From positions 234,022 through 298,021 of the forward strand of contig NZ_JANQBK010000005.1 in assembly GCF_025370105.1 (NCBI RefSeq): DNA of 64,000 nt. Direction: 5' to 3'. The notes beneath the pieces were generated by a model. That model was not told the origin of the DNA. It made no database searches and worked only from the letters and a program-made list of their open reading frames with translations. Of the stretch, positions 43,666 to 53,171 are shown in pieces. Every line of letters begins with the position of its first letter. Position 1 is the first letter of the stretch. Made by a program: the position numbers and the translations under genes. The stretch comes from Sphingomonas hylomeconis (lineage in GTDB: Bacteria; Pseudomonadota; Alphaproteobacteria; Sphingomonadales; Sphingomonadaceae).

Positions 43666-45623
43666 TGGACGATCTGCTGCCCCATTTCCTGGTCGAGGCG
43701 CGCGAGCTGATCGCGCAGGCCGAGGACGATCTTACCGCCCTGGCGCGGGACGGCGGCGACGGCGCGGCGATGGACAGCGCGTTCCGTGCGATCCACACGC
43801 TGAAGGGCTCGGTCGCGATCTTCGATATGGCCGCCGCCGGGCGGGCGCTGCACGCGGCGGAAGATCTGCTCGAGCGCATGCGCGCGGGCACCAAGACGCT
43901 GACCGCGGCTGACCTCGCGACGTTGGTCGCGCTGATCGACCAGACCGACACCTGGATCGACGCGATGGCGCAGCATGGCGCGCTGCCCGACAGCGCCGAC
44001 GCGGCGGCCGACGCGCTGATCGCGGGGATGGCGGGGATGGCGGGCGGCAGCGACGCGCCGGCGGCGATCGATCCCACGGCGCCCGCGCCGTGGCTTGAGG
44101 CGCTGCTCGCGGCGCATGCGCACGCGCTGGGGGACGGCGCACTGGTCGCGTTCCGCTACCGGCCCGACGGCGATTGCTTTTTCCGCGGGGACGATCCGCT
44201 GGCGATCGTCGCCGCGATTGCCGATCTCCGCGTGCTGGAGATCATGCCGGCCACGGACTGGCCGGCGCTGGACGCGCTCACGCCGTTCGATTGTATGGTC
44301 ACGCTTACCGGCATCAGCGGGGCGCCGCTGGCCGAGCTGCGCCGCGCCTTGCGCTTCGTCATCGATCAGGTCGAGATCGTCGCCGTCGCGCCGCCCGCCC
44401 CGGCCCGGCCTCCGCTGAGCACCGCGCCCGCGGCCCCGGCGCCGCCGCGCGCCGCGCCGCTCCGGGTCGATGGCGCGCGGATCGACGCCCTAGCCGACGG
44501 GGTCGGCGAACTGATCGTCGCCAACAATGCCCTGGCCCATCTGGCCGACGAGATCGCGCGCACCGAGCCGCGGGTTGCAGCGCGGATCCGCGCGGCGCAC
44601 GCCACGCTCGCGCGCGCCGTCGGCGATCTCGGCCGCGCGGTGAGCGACGTGCGCATGGTCGCGATCGGACCGAGCCTCAGACGGCTGCCGCGGCTCGTGC
44701 GCGAGATCGCCGACGCGCTCGGCAAGAGCGTGACGCTGGAGATTGCCGGCGAGCAGACCGAGATCGACAAATCCATCGCCGACGACTTGTTCGAGCCGCT
44801 GCTGCACATCGTGCGCAATGCGCTCGATCACGGGATCGAACCTCCCGAAACGCGGCGCCAGGCCGGCAAGCCAGACCATGGCCGGCTTACCGTTGCCGCG
44901 CGGCGCGAGGGCGATGCGGTGGTGATCGAGATCGCCGATGACGGCGCCGGGATCGATTCGGCCCGGCTGCGCGCGGTGGCGGTGGCGCGCGGCGTGCTGG
45001 CCCGCGAGGCCGCCGACGCGCTCGACGACGCGCAGGCGTTGCGGCTGATCTTCGCGCCGGGCTTCTCCACTGCCAGCGCGGTCACCGCCATCTCCGGCCG
45101 CGGCGTCGGCATGGACGCAGTGCTCACGGTGGTGGAACGGCTCGGCGGCCGGGTCGATATCAGCAGCATCGTCGGCCAGGGCAGCGCGATCCGGCTGCGC
45201 CTGCCGCTCGATGCGATCCTGACCCGGCTGCTGATCGTGCGCTGCGGGGAGGAACGCTACGGCATACCGCTTGATAGCATCCTGGAGACCGCCAGCGTGC
45301 CCAGCGCGCGGATCGTGCCGGTCGGGTCGGGCCGCGCCTGCGTGCTGCGCGATCGCACCGTGGCGGTGCTCAGCCTTGCCGCCCTGCTCGGCGGCAAGGA
45401 GCCTACGACGCCGCCCGAACCGGTGTCCGTTACCAAATTGCTCGTCACGCAGACCGAGGTCGAGCCGGTCGGCATCATCGTCGATGGCTTCGGCGCACGG
45501 ATCGATGGTCTGGTCCGCCCCAAAGCGGGGTTGCTGGCCCATATTCCTGGCGTGGCCGGCACCACCCTGCTCGGCGACGGCAGCGTGTTGCTGGTGCTCG
45601 ATCTGCCGGTGCTCATCGCATGA
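43665..45623 (+). CDS. cheA: Chemotaxis histidine kinase CheA
   Basis: CheA phosphorylates CheY-like regulators and CheB under receptor control. The 652 residues contain an HPt domain (H44 in AIHTLKGS), a linker or P2-like region (about 135-245), a P/A-rich stretch and the dimerisation helices. The kinase domain follows (HIVRNALDHGIEPPE, DDGAGID, SGRGVGMDAV), then a CheW-like regulatory domain (about 520-650). ATG 43665 overlaps the cheR stop, which fixes the start. The small STAS-like gene follows as ATGA. Confidence 0.95.
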   Translation: MDDLLPHFLVEARELIAQAEDDLTALARDGGDGAAMDSAFRAIHTLKGSVAIFDMAAAGRALHAAEDLLERMRAGTKTLTAADLATLVALIDQTDTWIDAMAQHGALPDSADAAADALIAGMAGMAGGSDAPAAIDPTAPAPWLEALLAAHAHALGDGALVAFRYRPDGDCFFRGDDPLAIVAAIADLRVLEIMPATDWPALDALTPFDCMVTLTGISGAPLAELRRALRFVIDQVEIVAVAPPAPARPPLSTAPAAPAPPRAAPLRVDGARIDALADGVGELIVANNALAHLADEIARTEPRVAARIRAAHATLARAVGDLGRAVSDVRMVAIGPSLRRLPRLVREIADALGKSVTLEIAGEQTEIDKSIADDLFEPLLHIVRNALDHGIEPPETRRQAGKPDHGRLTVAARREGDAVVIEIADDGAGIDSARLRAVAVARGVLAREAADALDDAQALRLIFAPGFSTASAVTAISGRGVGMDAVLTVVERLGGRVDISSIVGQGSAIRLRLPLDAILTRLLIVRCGEERYGIPLDSILETASVPSARIVPVGSGRACVLRDRTVAVLSLAALLGGKEPTTPPEPVSVTKLLVTQTEVEPVGIIVDGFGARIDGLVRPKAGLLAHIPGVAGTTLLGDGSVLLVLDLPVLIA

Positions 45624-45865
45624 CGGTGCGGCTGGATACCGGCGTGGTCCGGCTGGACGGCGATTGTGCCGTCGAGGATGCCGAGACGTTGCTGGCGCTG
45701 CTCCTCGATCAGCCGGCTGCGGCGATCGATCTGGCGCAGTGCACGCGGCTGCATCTCGCCGTCGTGCAGGTGCTGCTCGCCGCCCGTCGCCCGATCGCTG
45801 CGCCGCCCGGCGATCCCTTCCTGCGCGATTTCATCGTGCCGGTGCTGGCGCGGTCACCGGAATGA
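45620..45865 (+). CDS. Small STAS-like protein (81 aa)
   Basis: This 81-residue soluble protein has a beta-alpha pattern like a shortened STAS (anti-sigma antagonist) domain, with AIDLAQCTRLHLAVVQVLLAA in the place of the usual D-S-S-G loop. The phosphorylatable serine is absent. It overlaps cheA as ATGA, so it is made with the signalling core. STAS proteins in chemosensory systems can be partners of kinases or phosphatases; its role here is not clear. Confidence 0.65.
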   Translation: MTVRLDTGVVRLDGDCAVEDAETLLALLLDQPAAAIDLAQCTRLHLAVVQVLLAARRPIAAPPGDPFLRDFIVPVLARSPE

Positions 45866-45868
45866 AAG

Positions 45869-45886
45869 GCCGCTACCGGTAGCGGC
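45869..45886. terminator. Perfect 18-base palindrome after the STAS-like gene
   Basis: GCCGCTACCGGTAGCGGC can form a 7-base stem with a CCGG loop, just after the STAS-like stop and 59 bases before the CheY-like gene. It may be an attenuator splitting the operon, or an operator. Confidence 0.5.
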
Positions 45887-45944
45887 GTGAATGTTCTATG
45901 GACGAAACGACCGGTCCGTCTGACCGGCTGTACCGGAGTATTCA

Positions 45945-46325
45945 ATGCCTCTCACCGTTATGATCGTCGATGATAGCAAGCTGGCCCGGATCGTCGCCGC
46001 CAAAGCACTGAACGAATTGCAGCCCGAATGGCAGCGGGTCGAGGCCAATAGTGCGGAACAGGCGCATGCGCTGCTCGCGACCCAGCAGATCGATCTGGCG
46101 CTGATCGATTTCAACATGAGCGAGAAGGACGGACTGGTCTTCGCCGCCGAGCTCCGCGCGCTGCATCCCGACATGCCGTTGGCGATCATCACCGCCAATG
46201 TGCAGGATGAGGTGATCGCGCGCGCACGCGCGGTCGGCGCGGCGTTCGTGCCCAAGCCGGTGACCGCAGACGGGCTGAAGGGGTTCGTCTCCGGAGCCGC
46301 CTTGCGATTGCGCACCAAGCAATGA
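45945..46325 (+). CDS. CheY-like single-domain response regulator
   Basis: This 126-residue receiver domain has D9, D10 and phosphoacceptor D55 (LIDFNMSEKDG), T in IITAN and K in FVPKPV. The usual M-P after D55 is M-S here. GGAG precedes ATG 45945. Its stop overlaps the cheC start as ATGA, so receiver and phosphatase are made together. As no flagellar genes are near, its target may be something other than a motor. Confidence 0.88.
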   Translation: MPLTVMIVDDSKLARIVAAKALNELQPEWQRVEANSAEQAHALLATQQIDLALIDFNMSEKDGLVFAAELRALHPDMPLAIITANVQDEVIARARAVGAAFVPKPVTADGLKGFVSGAALRLRTKQ

Positions 46326-46960
46326 TCCCGGACGCGGTCGCGCTGAGCGAACTCGAAACCGATGCGCTGACCGAGATCGTCAATATCGGCGTCAGCCGCG
46401 CCGCGTCCAACCTGCGCAAGATGGTCGGTGCGCAGGTCCATCTGTCCGTTCCGGCGATCGAAGTGGTCACGCAGCGCCGCGCCGCGCGGCTGATCGGCGA
46501 GCGCGAGATCGCCGAGCTCGTTGCGGTCCGGCAGGATTTCGACGGCCCGTTTTGCGGCCGCGCGCTGCTCATCTTCCCCGAATCGAACAGTCTTGAGCTG
46601 GTCCGCGCGGTTACCGGCGACGCGCTCAGCGCCCAGGAAGTGCTCGACATCGAGGGCGAGGCCCTTGCCGAGACCGGCAACGTGATTCTCAACAGCTGCC
46701 TGGCGACGATGGCCAACATGCTGCAGCGTTCGCTATCGATGACCATCCCGGAAGTGCTGCGCGGCGACGGCGCCAAATTGTTCGACGTGTGGGAGGGATC
46801 GCCGTCCGACGGTCTGGTGCTGTTCCTGTATATCGACTTCGCGATCCGCGAACGTGACATCCGCGGCTATATCGCGATGCTGATGGATCTGCCCTCGCTC
46901 AACGCGCTCAAGCTGTTGCTCGACGAATTCATTGTCCGGGTCGTCGGTACCGATGGTTGA
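46322..46960 (+). CDS. cheC: CheC-type response-regulator phosphatase
   Basis: CheC proteins dephosphorylate CheY-like regulators. The 212-residue protein has both active-site helices: residues 10-21 (ELETDALTEIVN) and residues 117-127 (LAETGNVILNS), each with the E-x-x-N pattern. It is coupled to the CheY-like gene upstream and overlaps the hybrid kinase start by 8 bases. It is probably the off-switch for that regulator. The family call is firm; the partner is inferred from coupling. Confidence 0.88.
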   Translation: MIPDAVALSELETDALTEIVNIGVSRAASNLRKMVGAQVHLSVPAIEVVTQRRAARLIGEREIAELVAVRQDFDGPFCGRALLIFPESNSLELVRAVTGDALSAQEVLDIEGEALAETGNVILNSCLATMANMLQRSLSMTIPEVLRGDGAKLFDVWEGSPSDGLVLFLYIDFAIRERDIRGYIAMLMDLPSLNALKLLLDEFIVRVVGTDG

Positions 46961-48944
46961 TACGCCGGTCGACGGCGAGAACGCCGACGAACGGCTGCGC
47001 GCGGTGCTGGCCGCCGCCGGCGCCAGCGGCACGTGGGACTGGGATGTGCCCGGCAAGCGGCTGTATTTCGACGAACGCTTCGCCGAGCTGTACGGGCTGA
47101 CGGCGCAGGCCGGCCGCGAGGGCGTGCCGACCGGGACCTTCTTTGCGGCGATCCACGCCGAGGATCGCGCCAGGATGAAGATCGCCGTCGCCGGCATTCT
47201 TGGCGGTGCGGAAGTCTTCTCGAAGGAATTCCGCGTCGAAACCGGCGACGGCACGGTGCGCTGGATGCACGGCCGCGGCCAGGGCCATCTGGATGCGCAG
47301 GACGCGCCGGTCCGCTTCACCGGCCTGCTGATCGACGTGACCGAGCGCAAGCGCACCGAGGAACGGCTGCGCATCGCACAGAGCGCCGGCGGGGTCGGCA
47401 CATTCGAATATGTCGATGGGTTCGCCACCGCTACCGTTTCGACCGAATTCTGCAAATTGCTCGGGCTGCACCCGGCACGGACGCTGCCGGTGCGCACGAT
47501 CAACAGCCTGATCTGCCCGGGCGAACCCCCGATCATTCCCGAGGCCGACCAGCACGGCGTAGGTGGTATCGAACCGCTGCACGGCGAGTTCCGCATCCGC
47601 CGCAGCGACGATGGCGCAGAGCGCTGGGTCGCGCGGCGCGGCGAAATCCAGCGCGACAGTGCGACCGCCGGCTATCGATTTACCGGCGTGCTCTACGACG
47701 TCACCGCGGCCAAGCGGGCCGAGGCGCGGTTGCAGGAACTCAACGACACGCTCGAGGCGCGCGTGCGGGCCGAGATCGCCGAACGCCGCCAGGCAGAGGA
47801 TGCGCTGCGTCAGGCCCAGAAGATGGAAGCGGTGGGCCAACTGACCGGCGGGATCGCGCACGACTTCAACAATCTGCTGACGATCATCATCGGCAATATC
47901 GATACCGTCACCCGGCGCCTGGGGTCGGCCGTGGATCCGCGCGTGCGCCGCTCGCTCGACAATGCCCAGAAGGGCGCCGAGCGCGCCGCGGCGTTGACGC
48001 AGCGCCTGCTTGCCTTCTCGCGCCTGCAACCGCTGGATCCCAAGCCGACCGATGTCGCGCGGCTGCTCGGCGGGATGGCGGATCTGCTGACCCGCTCGAT
48101 CACCGAGGCGATCGCGATCGACGTCCGCACCGATCCCGGGCTCTGGACGATCGAGGTCGATCCCAACCAGCTCGAAAACGCCATCCTCAATCTGGCGGTC
48201 AATGCGCGCGACGCGATGCCGCGCGGCGGCGACCTGACGATCCAGGCGCGCAACCTGGTGATCGAGCCATCGGCCAGCCTGCCCTCCTATGTCGCCCCCG
48301 GCGCCTATGTCGCGATCGTGGTAATCGATACCGGCATCGGCATGTCGCCCGACACCGCGACCAAGGTGTTCGATCCGTTCTTCACCACCAAGGATGTCGG
48401 CAAGGGCACGGGGCTCGGCCTGTCGATGGTCTATGGCTTCGTCAAGCAATCGGGCGGCCATATCGAGATCCAGTCCGATCTCGGCGCCGGAACGACGATC
48501 AGCATCTATCTGCCACGATCGATGACGGTGGCGGATCAGCCGGCGCCGGACGGCAGCGTGGCGATCGACCCGGGCAACCGCTCGGAGACGATCCTGGTGG
48601 TCGAGGATGACGAGGATGTGCGGACCTATACGGTCGAAATCCTGCGCGAGCTTGGCTACCGCGTCGTCGAGGCGCCGGACGGGCCGACCGCGCTGCGCAC
48701 GATCGTCGCCGGCGAACCGGCGATCGATCTGCTGCTTACCGATGTGGTGATGCCCGAAATGTCGGGCAGCGAGCTGGCCGAACAGGCCCGCATCCTGCAA
48801 CCCTCGCTCAGGATCCTCTACACATCGGGCTATACGCGCGACGCGATCGTGCGCGATGGGCGGCTCGAACCGGGGCTCGACCTGTTGCCCAAACCGTTCA
48901 CCTATGTGTCGCTGGCCGCCAAGGTCCGCGAACTGCTCGATTGA
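46953..48944 (+). CDS. PAS-PAS hybrid histidine kinase with receiver
   Basis: This 663-residue cytoplasmic kinase has two PAS domains (about 15-135 and 145-265), a coiled coil, a HisKA domain with H in GGIAHDFNNLL (about 300), a HATPase (NLAVNARDAM, DTGIGM, GTGLGLSMVYGF) and a C-terminal receiver (LVVEDDEDVR, D in LLTDVVMPEMSG). It fits the blue-light or redox-type HDFNN kinases, but no cofactor-binding cysteine motif is clear in the PAS domains. ATG 46953 overlaps cheC by 8 bases; TTG 46932 is an alternative. It is the last gene of the chemosensory operon and ends 18 bases before a convergent receptor gene. Confidence 0.9.
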   Translation: MVDTPVDGENADERLRAVLAAAGASGTWDWDVPGKRLYFDERFAELYGLTAQAGREGVPTGTFFAAIHAEDRARMKIAVAGILGGAEVFSKEFRVETGDGTVRWMHGRGQGHLDAQDAPVRFTGLLIDVTERKRTEERLRIAQSAGGVGTFEYVDGFATATVSTEFCKLLGLHPARTLPVRTINSLICPGEPPIIPEADQHGVGGIEPLHGEFRIRRSDDGAERWVARRGEIQRDSATAGYRFTGVLYDVTAAKRAEARLQELNDTLEARVRAEIAERRQAEDALRQAQKMEAVGQLTGGIAHDFNNLLTIIIGNIDTVTRRLGSAVDPRVRRSLDNAQKGAERAAALTQRLLAFSRLQPLDPKPTDVARLLGGMADLLTRSITEAIAIDVRTDPGLWTIEVDPNQLENAILNLAVNARDAMPRGGDLTIQARNLVIEPSASLPSYVAPGAYVAIVVIDTGIGMSPDTATKVFDPFFTTKDVGKGTGLGLSMVYGFVKQSGGHIEIQSDLGAGTTISIYLPRSMTVADQPAPDGSVAIDPGNRSETILVVEDDEDVRTYTVEILRELGYRVVEAPDGPTALRTIVAGEPAIDLLLTDVVMPEMSGSELAEQARILQPSLRILYTSGYTRDAIVRDGRLEPGLDLLPKPFTYVSLAAKVRELLD

Positions 48945-48962
48945 AGGGAGCGATCGGCCCGC

Positions 48963-50963
48963 TCAGTTAAGCCGGATCCCGAGCCAGAATGTCTGCGGCG
49001 TGCCGAGATCGATCGACCCCGCCTGATTGCGCGTCACGACGCGTGCGTCGAAGGCATTTTCGACGCGACCGACGATCAAGACGTGCCGGGATACCGGCAC
49101 GCGCGCCGCACCATCCACGGTCAGCGCCGCGGGCAGCACGTCCGTCTCGAGATCGTCCTCGAACTGTCTGCCGACATAGCGCATCGTGCCCGACAGCGAC
49201 CAGCGCGGCGCCGGCGCCCAGCCGAGGGTCGCGCTGGCCGCATGACGCGGGCTTTGCGCCGGGGTGAAGCCGTGGAGCGCACCGGCATCCGCGACATGCG
49301 CGTCGCTATAGGCGTAGGATGCGTCGAGCGAGACTTGGCCGTGCGCATATCCGGCGGTCAGTTCGATCCCCTTGGCAATTACCGCGTCGACGTTGCGACG
49401 CTGGCGCAGGTTGCTGGCAATGGTGACATTGGCGATCGCGCCTGCCAGCCGGTTGTAAAAGACGGTGACGCCGATCCGGGCGCCTGGCGCCGGGGTGAGA
49501 TCGACCCCGCCCTCGACCCCGCGCAGCTTTTCCAGGCCAAGATCGGCATTGGCCTGGGTGGTGACCGGGAACACGACGAACGGCCGGTACAGTTCGTTAA
49601 GGGTCGGCAGGCGGAAGCCGGTATAGCCGGCCATGCGCACTGCGATGGCGTCGCTCGCCCTGAACAAGGCGCCAGCCCGGCCGGTCGCCTCGGTACCAGC
49701 GCGATCGGCATAGCGGCGGCTGCCCGCGGCCAGCACGTTCCTGGCATCGCGCTCGCGGTAGAAGCCGTCACTGATGGTCCAGCGGTCCGCGCGCACGCCG
49801 CTGGTCAGCACCAGCCGGCCGATCGTCCAGTCATCCTCGACGAACAGCCCGGCGGTGCTGGTCCTGCCCCCGGCGTTGCGTCGCGCCGTCACCAGGCCGG
49901 TCGCCGTACTATAGGCGTCCTCGAACAATTCGCCTTCCGCCAGCCGCGCGTCGATGCCGATGCGCAGCACATGGTCCGGCCCAACCGGCGGACGCAGCTC
50001 GATCTTGCCGCCGATGCCGGTGGACGGCGTGTTGCGCTGATCGAGCGTGAGGCGGAAGTTGCTCGAGCTGACCACGCGATTACTGAAATTGCGCGCCTGG
50101 ACATAGGCCAGCGCGTCGATCTTCCAGGCGCCGCGATGCACCAGCCGCGCGCTGGCGTCCGCGCCCTCGGAGGAGCTGTCGGCGCCCCGGAAGCGCAACG
50201 TGCGATTGTCGCCGAACAGCAGCCCGCGAAATTGCAGTTCGGTTTGGGCATCGAGCGGCGCGACCGTGCGCAGGCCGGCTGACCAGTCACGATAGCGCGC
50301 GCGCGACGTCGCGGCGACGCGCTGCTCGCGCGGCGTGGTGAAGAAGCCGTCGCCGCGCTCGAACCGGCCCGAGATCGTGGCATAGCCGCCGCCCAGATCG
50401 GGCGACACCGCCCCCGAAACGCTCATCGCATCGTTGCTGCCATAGAAGGCGCTGCCGGACACCGTCGGCAGATCGGACCGCGTCGCGCTGACCAGATCGA
50501 CCGTTCCCGCCACGGCGCCCGCGCCGAATGCCCCCGCCCCGCCGCCGCGCGTGATCCGCACGCCGGACAGACGGTCGCCGGACAAGGCGGTGAACGGGAT
50601 ATAGCCGAAAAAGGGATCGGCCAGCGGCACGCCGTCGAGCAGCACCAACGCTCGGCTCGAGGCATTGCCGCCCAGCGCGCGCAGCGTGACGCCTTGCGCG
50701 GAAGGGTTGGCCGAGCGGCTGTCCGAGCGGCGGAATTCCTGGAAGCCGGCGACGTCCTTGAGCACGTTTTCGACGCGGTCGGACGCCTCGTCGACCAGCC
50801 GCGCGCGATCGATGATCGCCGCGCCATAGGCCGGCGTGCCCGGCGGAAGCGGCAGGCCGCTGCCCAGGACGATGATGTCCTCCTGCGGCGGGGCCGGCAT
50901 GTCCTGCGCGAAGGCGGGCACGGGCAGGATCAGGGCGATCGACGGCAGGGCAAGGCGACGCAT
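48963..50963 (-). CDS. TonB-dependent receptor (BtuB/CirA-like size)
   Basis: This outer-membrane receptor has 666 residues with a signal peptide (LPSIALILPVPAFAQ). A plug follows (about 30-160) with RVENVLKDVAGFQEFRRSDS and ALVLLDGVPLADPFFG. The barrel has FRLPTLNELYRPF and a last strand TFWLGIRLN. The size fits cobalamin or iron-chelate receptors. No cobalamin riboswitch or Fur box is visible in the 128 bases upstream, so the ligand is open. A hairpin separates it from actP. Confidence 0.88.
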   Translation of the reverse strand: MRRLALPSIALILPVPAFAQDMPAPPQEDIIVLGSGLPLPPGTPAYGAAIIDRARLVDEASDRVENVLKDVAGFQEFRRSDSRSANPSAQGVTLRALGGNASSRALVLLDGVPLADPFFGYIPFTALSGDRLSGVRITRGGGAGAFGAGAVAGTVDLVSATRSDLPTVSGSAFYGSNDAMSVSGAVSPDLGGGYATISGRFERGDGFFTTPREQRVAATSRARYRDWSAGLRTVAPLDAQTELQFRGLLFGDNRTLRFRGADSSSEGADASARLVHRGAWKIDALAYVQARNFSNRVVSSSNFRLTLDQRNTPSTGIGGKIELRPPVGPDHVLRIGIDARLAEGELFEDAYSTATGLVTARRNAGGRTSTAGLFVEDDWTIGRLVLTSGVRADRWTISDGFYRERDARNVLAAGSRRYADRAGTEATGRAGALFRASDAIAVRMAGYTGFRLPTLNELYRPFVVFPVTTQANADLGLEKLRGVEGGVDLTPAPGARIGVTVFYNRLAGAIANVTIASNLRQRRNVDAVIAKGIELTAGYAHGQVSLDASYAYSDAHVADAGALHGFTPAQSPRHAASATLGWAPAPRWSLSGTMRYVGRQFEDDLETDVLPAALTVDGAARVPVSRHVLIVGRVENAFDARVVTRNQAGSIDLGTPQTFWLGIRLN

Positions 50964-51070
50964 GGCGGACGGAGACTTTCAAGACGCGGGCACAGGGGAG
51001 ATCCGAGCCAGCCCCTTAGCCCCAAATCGCGCTCAGTCCCGCAAAATCGCGTGGCGCTGCGCCGAGGCAC

Positions 51071-51091
51071 GCCGGCCGCTGCACGGCCGGC
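51071..51091. terminator. Hairpin directly after actP
   Basis: GCCGGCCG pairs with CGGCCGGC over 5 bases (ctgca), touching the actP stop codon. It separates the permease operon from the downstream receptor gene. Confidence 0.65.
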
Positions 51092-52795
51092 TCAGTGCGC
51101 CGCCGCCTCGTGCACCCCGATCCCGGTCTCGGAGCGCAGCCGCTGCGCGGGATAAGCGGCCTTGTCGAGTGCCGCGCGGGGCGATCGATCGAGCACCGAG
51201 ATCAGCCAGATCGCCAGGAAGCCGGCCGGCACCGAGAACAGCGCCGGCGAACTGTACGGGAAGATCGCCTGATTGAACCCAAACACCGCGACCCAGATCA
51301 CCGGCGACAGCACGGTCAGCCCGAACGCCGCGAGCAACCCGATAGCCCCGCCCCACGCCGCCCCGTTGGTGGTGCAGCCCTTCCACAGCAGCGACATGAC
51401 CAGCACCGGGAAATTGCCCGAGGCGGCCAGGGCGAAGGCCAGGCTAACCATGAACGCCACGTTCTGCTTCTCGAACACCACGCCGAGGATGATCGCCGAG
51501 ATGCCAAGCAGGATCGTGGTGATGCGCGACACACGCAGCTCCTTCGTCGGATCGGCGGCTCCTTTGCGCAGCACGCTGGCATAGATGTCGTGGCTGATCG
51601 CCGAGGCGGCCGACAGCGTCAGCCCGGCGACCACTGCGAGGATGGTGGCGAACGCGACGGCCGAGATGAAGCCGAGGAACAGGTTGCCCCCGATCGCATG
51701 CGCGAGGTGCATCACCGCCATGTTGTTGCCGCCGCGCAGGGCGCCCGCCGCATCGACATACTCCGGATTGAACGAGATCATCACGATCGCGCCGAAGCCG
51801 AGGATGAAGGTCAGCGCGTAGAAATAGCCGATCCACACCGTTGCCCACATGATCGATTTGCGCGCCTCGCGCGCGTCCGGCACGGTGAAGAAGCGCATCA
51901 GGATGTGCGGCAGCCCGGCGGTGCCGAGCATCAGCGCGAAGCCGAACGACAAGGCCGAGATCGGATCCTTGATGAATCCGCCCGGCCCCATGATCGCGCG
52001 GCCCTTCGCCGCGGCATCGCCCGCAGACAGGCCGCTTTCGAGCGCGAGCTTGGTCTTCACCGCGACGGCCTTGGCGAACAGCGCCTCGAACGAGAAGCCG
52101 ACATGCGCCATCACGCCGACCACCAGGAAGGTCGCGCCGCACAGCAGCATCACCGCCTTGATGATCTGCACCCAGGAGGTCGCGCGCATCCCGCCGAACA
52201 GGACATAGACCATCATCAGCCCGCCGACGGCGATGATCGCATAGAGATAGGGCAGGCCGAACAGGAGCTGGATCAACTGCCCCGCGCCGACCATCTGCGC
52301 GATGAGGTAGAAGGACACGACGAACAACGTACTGATCGCCGAAAAACTGCGCACCGGGCCCTGCAGGAAGCGATAGGAGGCGACATCGGCGAAGGTGAAC
52401 CGCCCGAGGTTGCGGAGCTTTTCGGCGACCAGAAACAGCACGATCGGCCAGCCGACGAGGAAACCGATGGCATAGATCAGCCCGTCATAGCCATCGTTGA
52501 AGATCTGCGAGGTGATGCCGAGGAACGACGCCGCCGAGCAATAATCCCCCGCCATCGCGAGGCCGTTCTGGAACCCGGTGATCCCGCCCCCGGTATAGAA
52601 ATCCGAAACCGTGCGCGTGCGCCGCGCCGCCGCGCCGGTGATCCACAGCGTGATCGCGACGAACCCGCCGAACATCAGGATCGCGGTCCAGTTGGTCGGC
52701 TGGCGCTGCACCGCGCCGGCGATCGCGGCATTGGCGCCGGTCGCCCAGCCGAGCAGCAGCAAGAGGCCGGCGCTGCGCACCAGGCTGCGCGTCAC
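51092..52795 (-). CDS. actP: Acetate/cation symporter ActP
   Basis: ActP is an inner-membrane sodium:solute symporter that takes up acetate and other short carboxylates. The 567-residue protein has a leader ([13 protein letters not shown]) and about 13 helices. Family motifs include [34 protein letters not shown] and [17 protein letters not shown] 52795 overlaps the DUF485 stop as GTGA, the usual yjcH-actP arrangement. With the acyl-CoA synthetase at 14-17 kb it may link to acetate use, but the two are far apart. Confidence 0.93.
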   Translation of the reverse strand: MTRSLVRSAGLLLLLGWATGANAAIAGAVQRQPTNWTAILMFGGFVAITLWITGAAARRTRTVSDFYTGGGITGFQNGLAMAGDYCSAASFLGITSQIFNDGYDGLIYAIGFLVGWPIVLFLVAEKLRNLGRFTFADVASYRFLQGPVRSFSAISTLFVVSFYLIAQMVGAGQLIQLLFGLPYLYAIIAVGGLMMVYVLFGGMRATSWVQIIKAVMLLCGATFLVVGVMAHVGFSFEALFAKAVAVKTKLALESGLSAGDAAAKGRAIMGPGGFIKDPISALSFGFALMLGTAGLPHILMRFFTVPDAREARKSIMWATVWIGYFYALTFILGFGAIVMISFNPEYVDAAGALRGGNNMAVMHLAHAIGGNLFLGFISAVAFATILAVVAGLTLSAASAISHDIYASVLRKGAADPTKELRVSRITTILLGISAIILGVVFEKQNVAFMVSLAFALAASGNFPVLVMSLLWKGCTTNGAAWGGAIGLLAAFGLTVLSPVIWVAVFGFNQAIFPYSSPALFSVPAGFLAIWLISVLDRSPRAALDKAAYPAQRLRSETGIGVHEAAAH

Positions 52796-53118
52796 GAGCG
52801 CAGGCTCGTCAGCAGATCGGCCAGCCGCGCGTCATATTCGCCATTGGCGCGGCGGACATAGACCGCGCAGATCGCCACGGTGCCGATCAGCATCGCCGCG
52901 CCCAGCACCACCGCCAGGCTGACCGTGCCGCCGCCGATCGGCCGCGCCATCAATGGCTTATCGAACGCGATCAGCGAGATGAAACCGCTATAGACGGCCA
53001 CGGTGATCGCGGTCAGCAGCCAGGAAAAGCGCTGCCGGTCGCGCACTAATGCAGCATAGCGCGGGTCGGCGGCGATGCGCGCTTCGAGCGCGCTGTGATC
53101 GGGTGCGGGGGTCGACAT
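52792..53118 (-). CDS. DUF485 membrane protein (YjcH type)
   Basis: This 108-residue protein has two membrane helices ([19 protein letters not shown] and [19 protein letters not shown]). The D-P-R-Y-x-x-L start ([17 protein letters not shown]) is diagnostic of DUF485. It always pairs with ActP-type permeases and is coupled to actP by GTGA here. GAGGGGGG lies right before ATG 53118. Function is probably as a helper subunit. Confidence 0.92.
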   Translation of the reverse strand: MSTPAPDHSALEARIAADPRYAALVRDRQRFSWLLTAITVAVYSGFISLIAFDKPLMARPIGGGTVSLAVVLGAAMLIGTVAICAVYVRRANGEYDARLADLLTSLRS

Positions 53119-53171
53119 CCCCCCTCATCGGCGAGGATGCCGGCCTTGGCAACGCCCGCCGCGCCGAATTG

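Noticed and set aside
50964..51091. Possible cobalamin riboswitch before the 666-residue TonB receptor
   Set aside because: The gap is only 128 bases and largely taken by the actP terminator; no B12-box-like sequence is seen.
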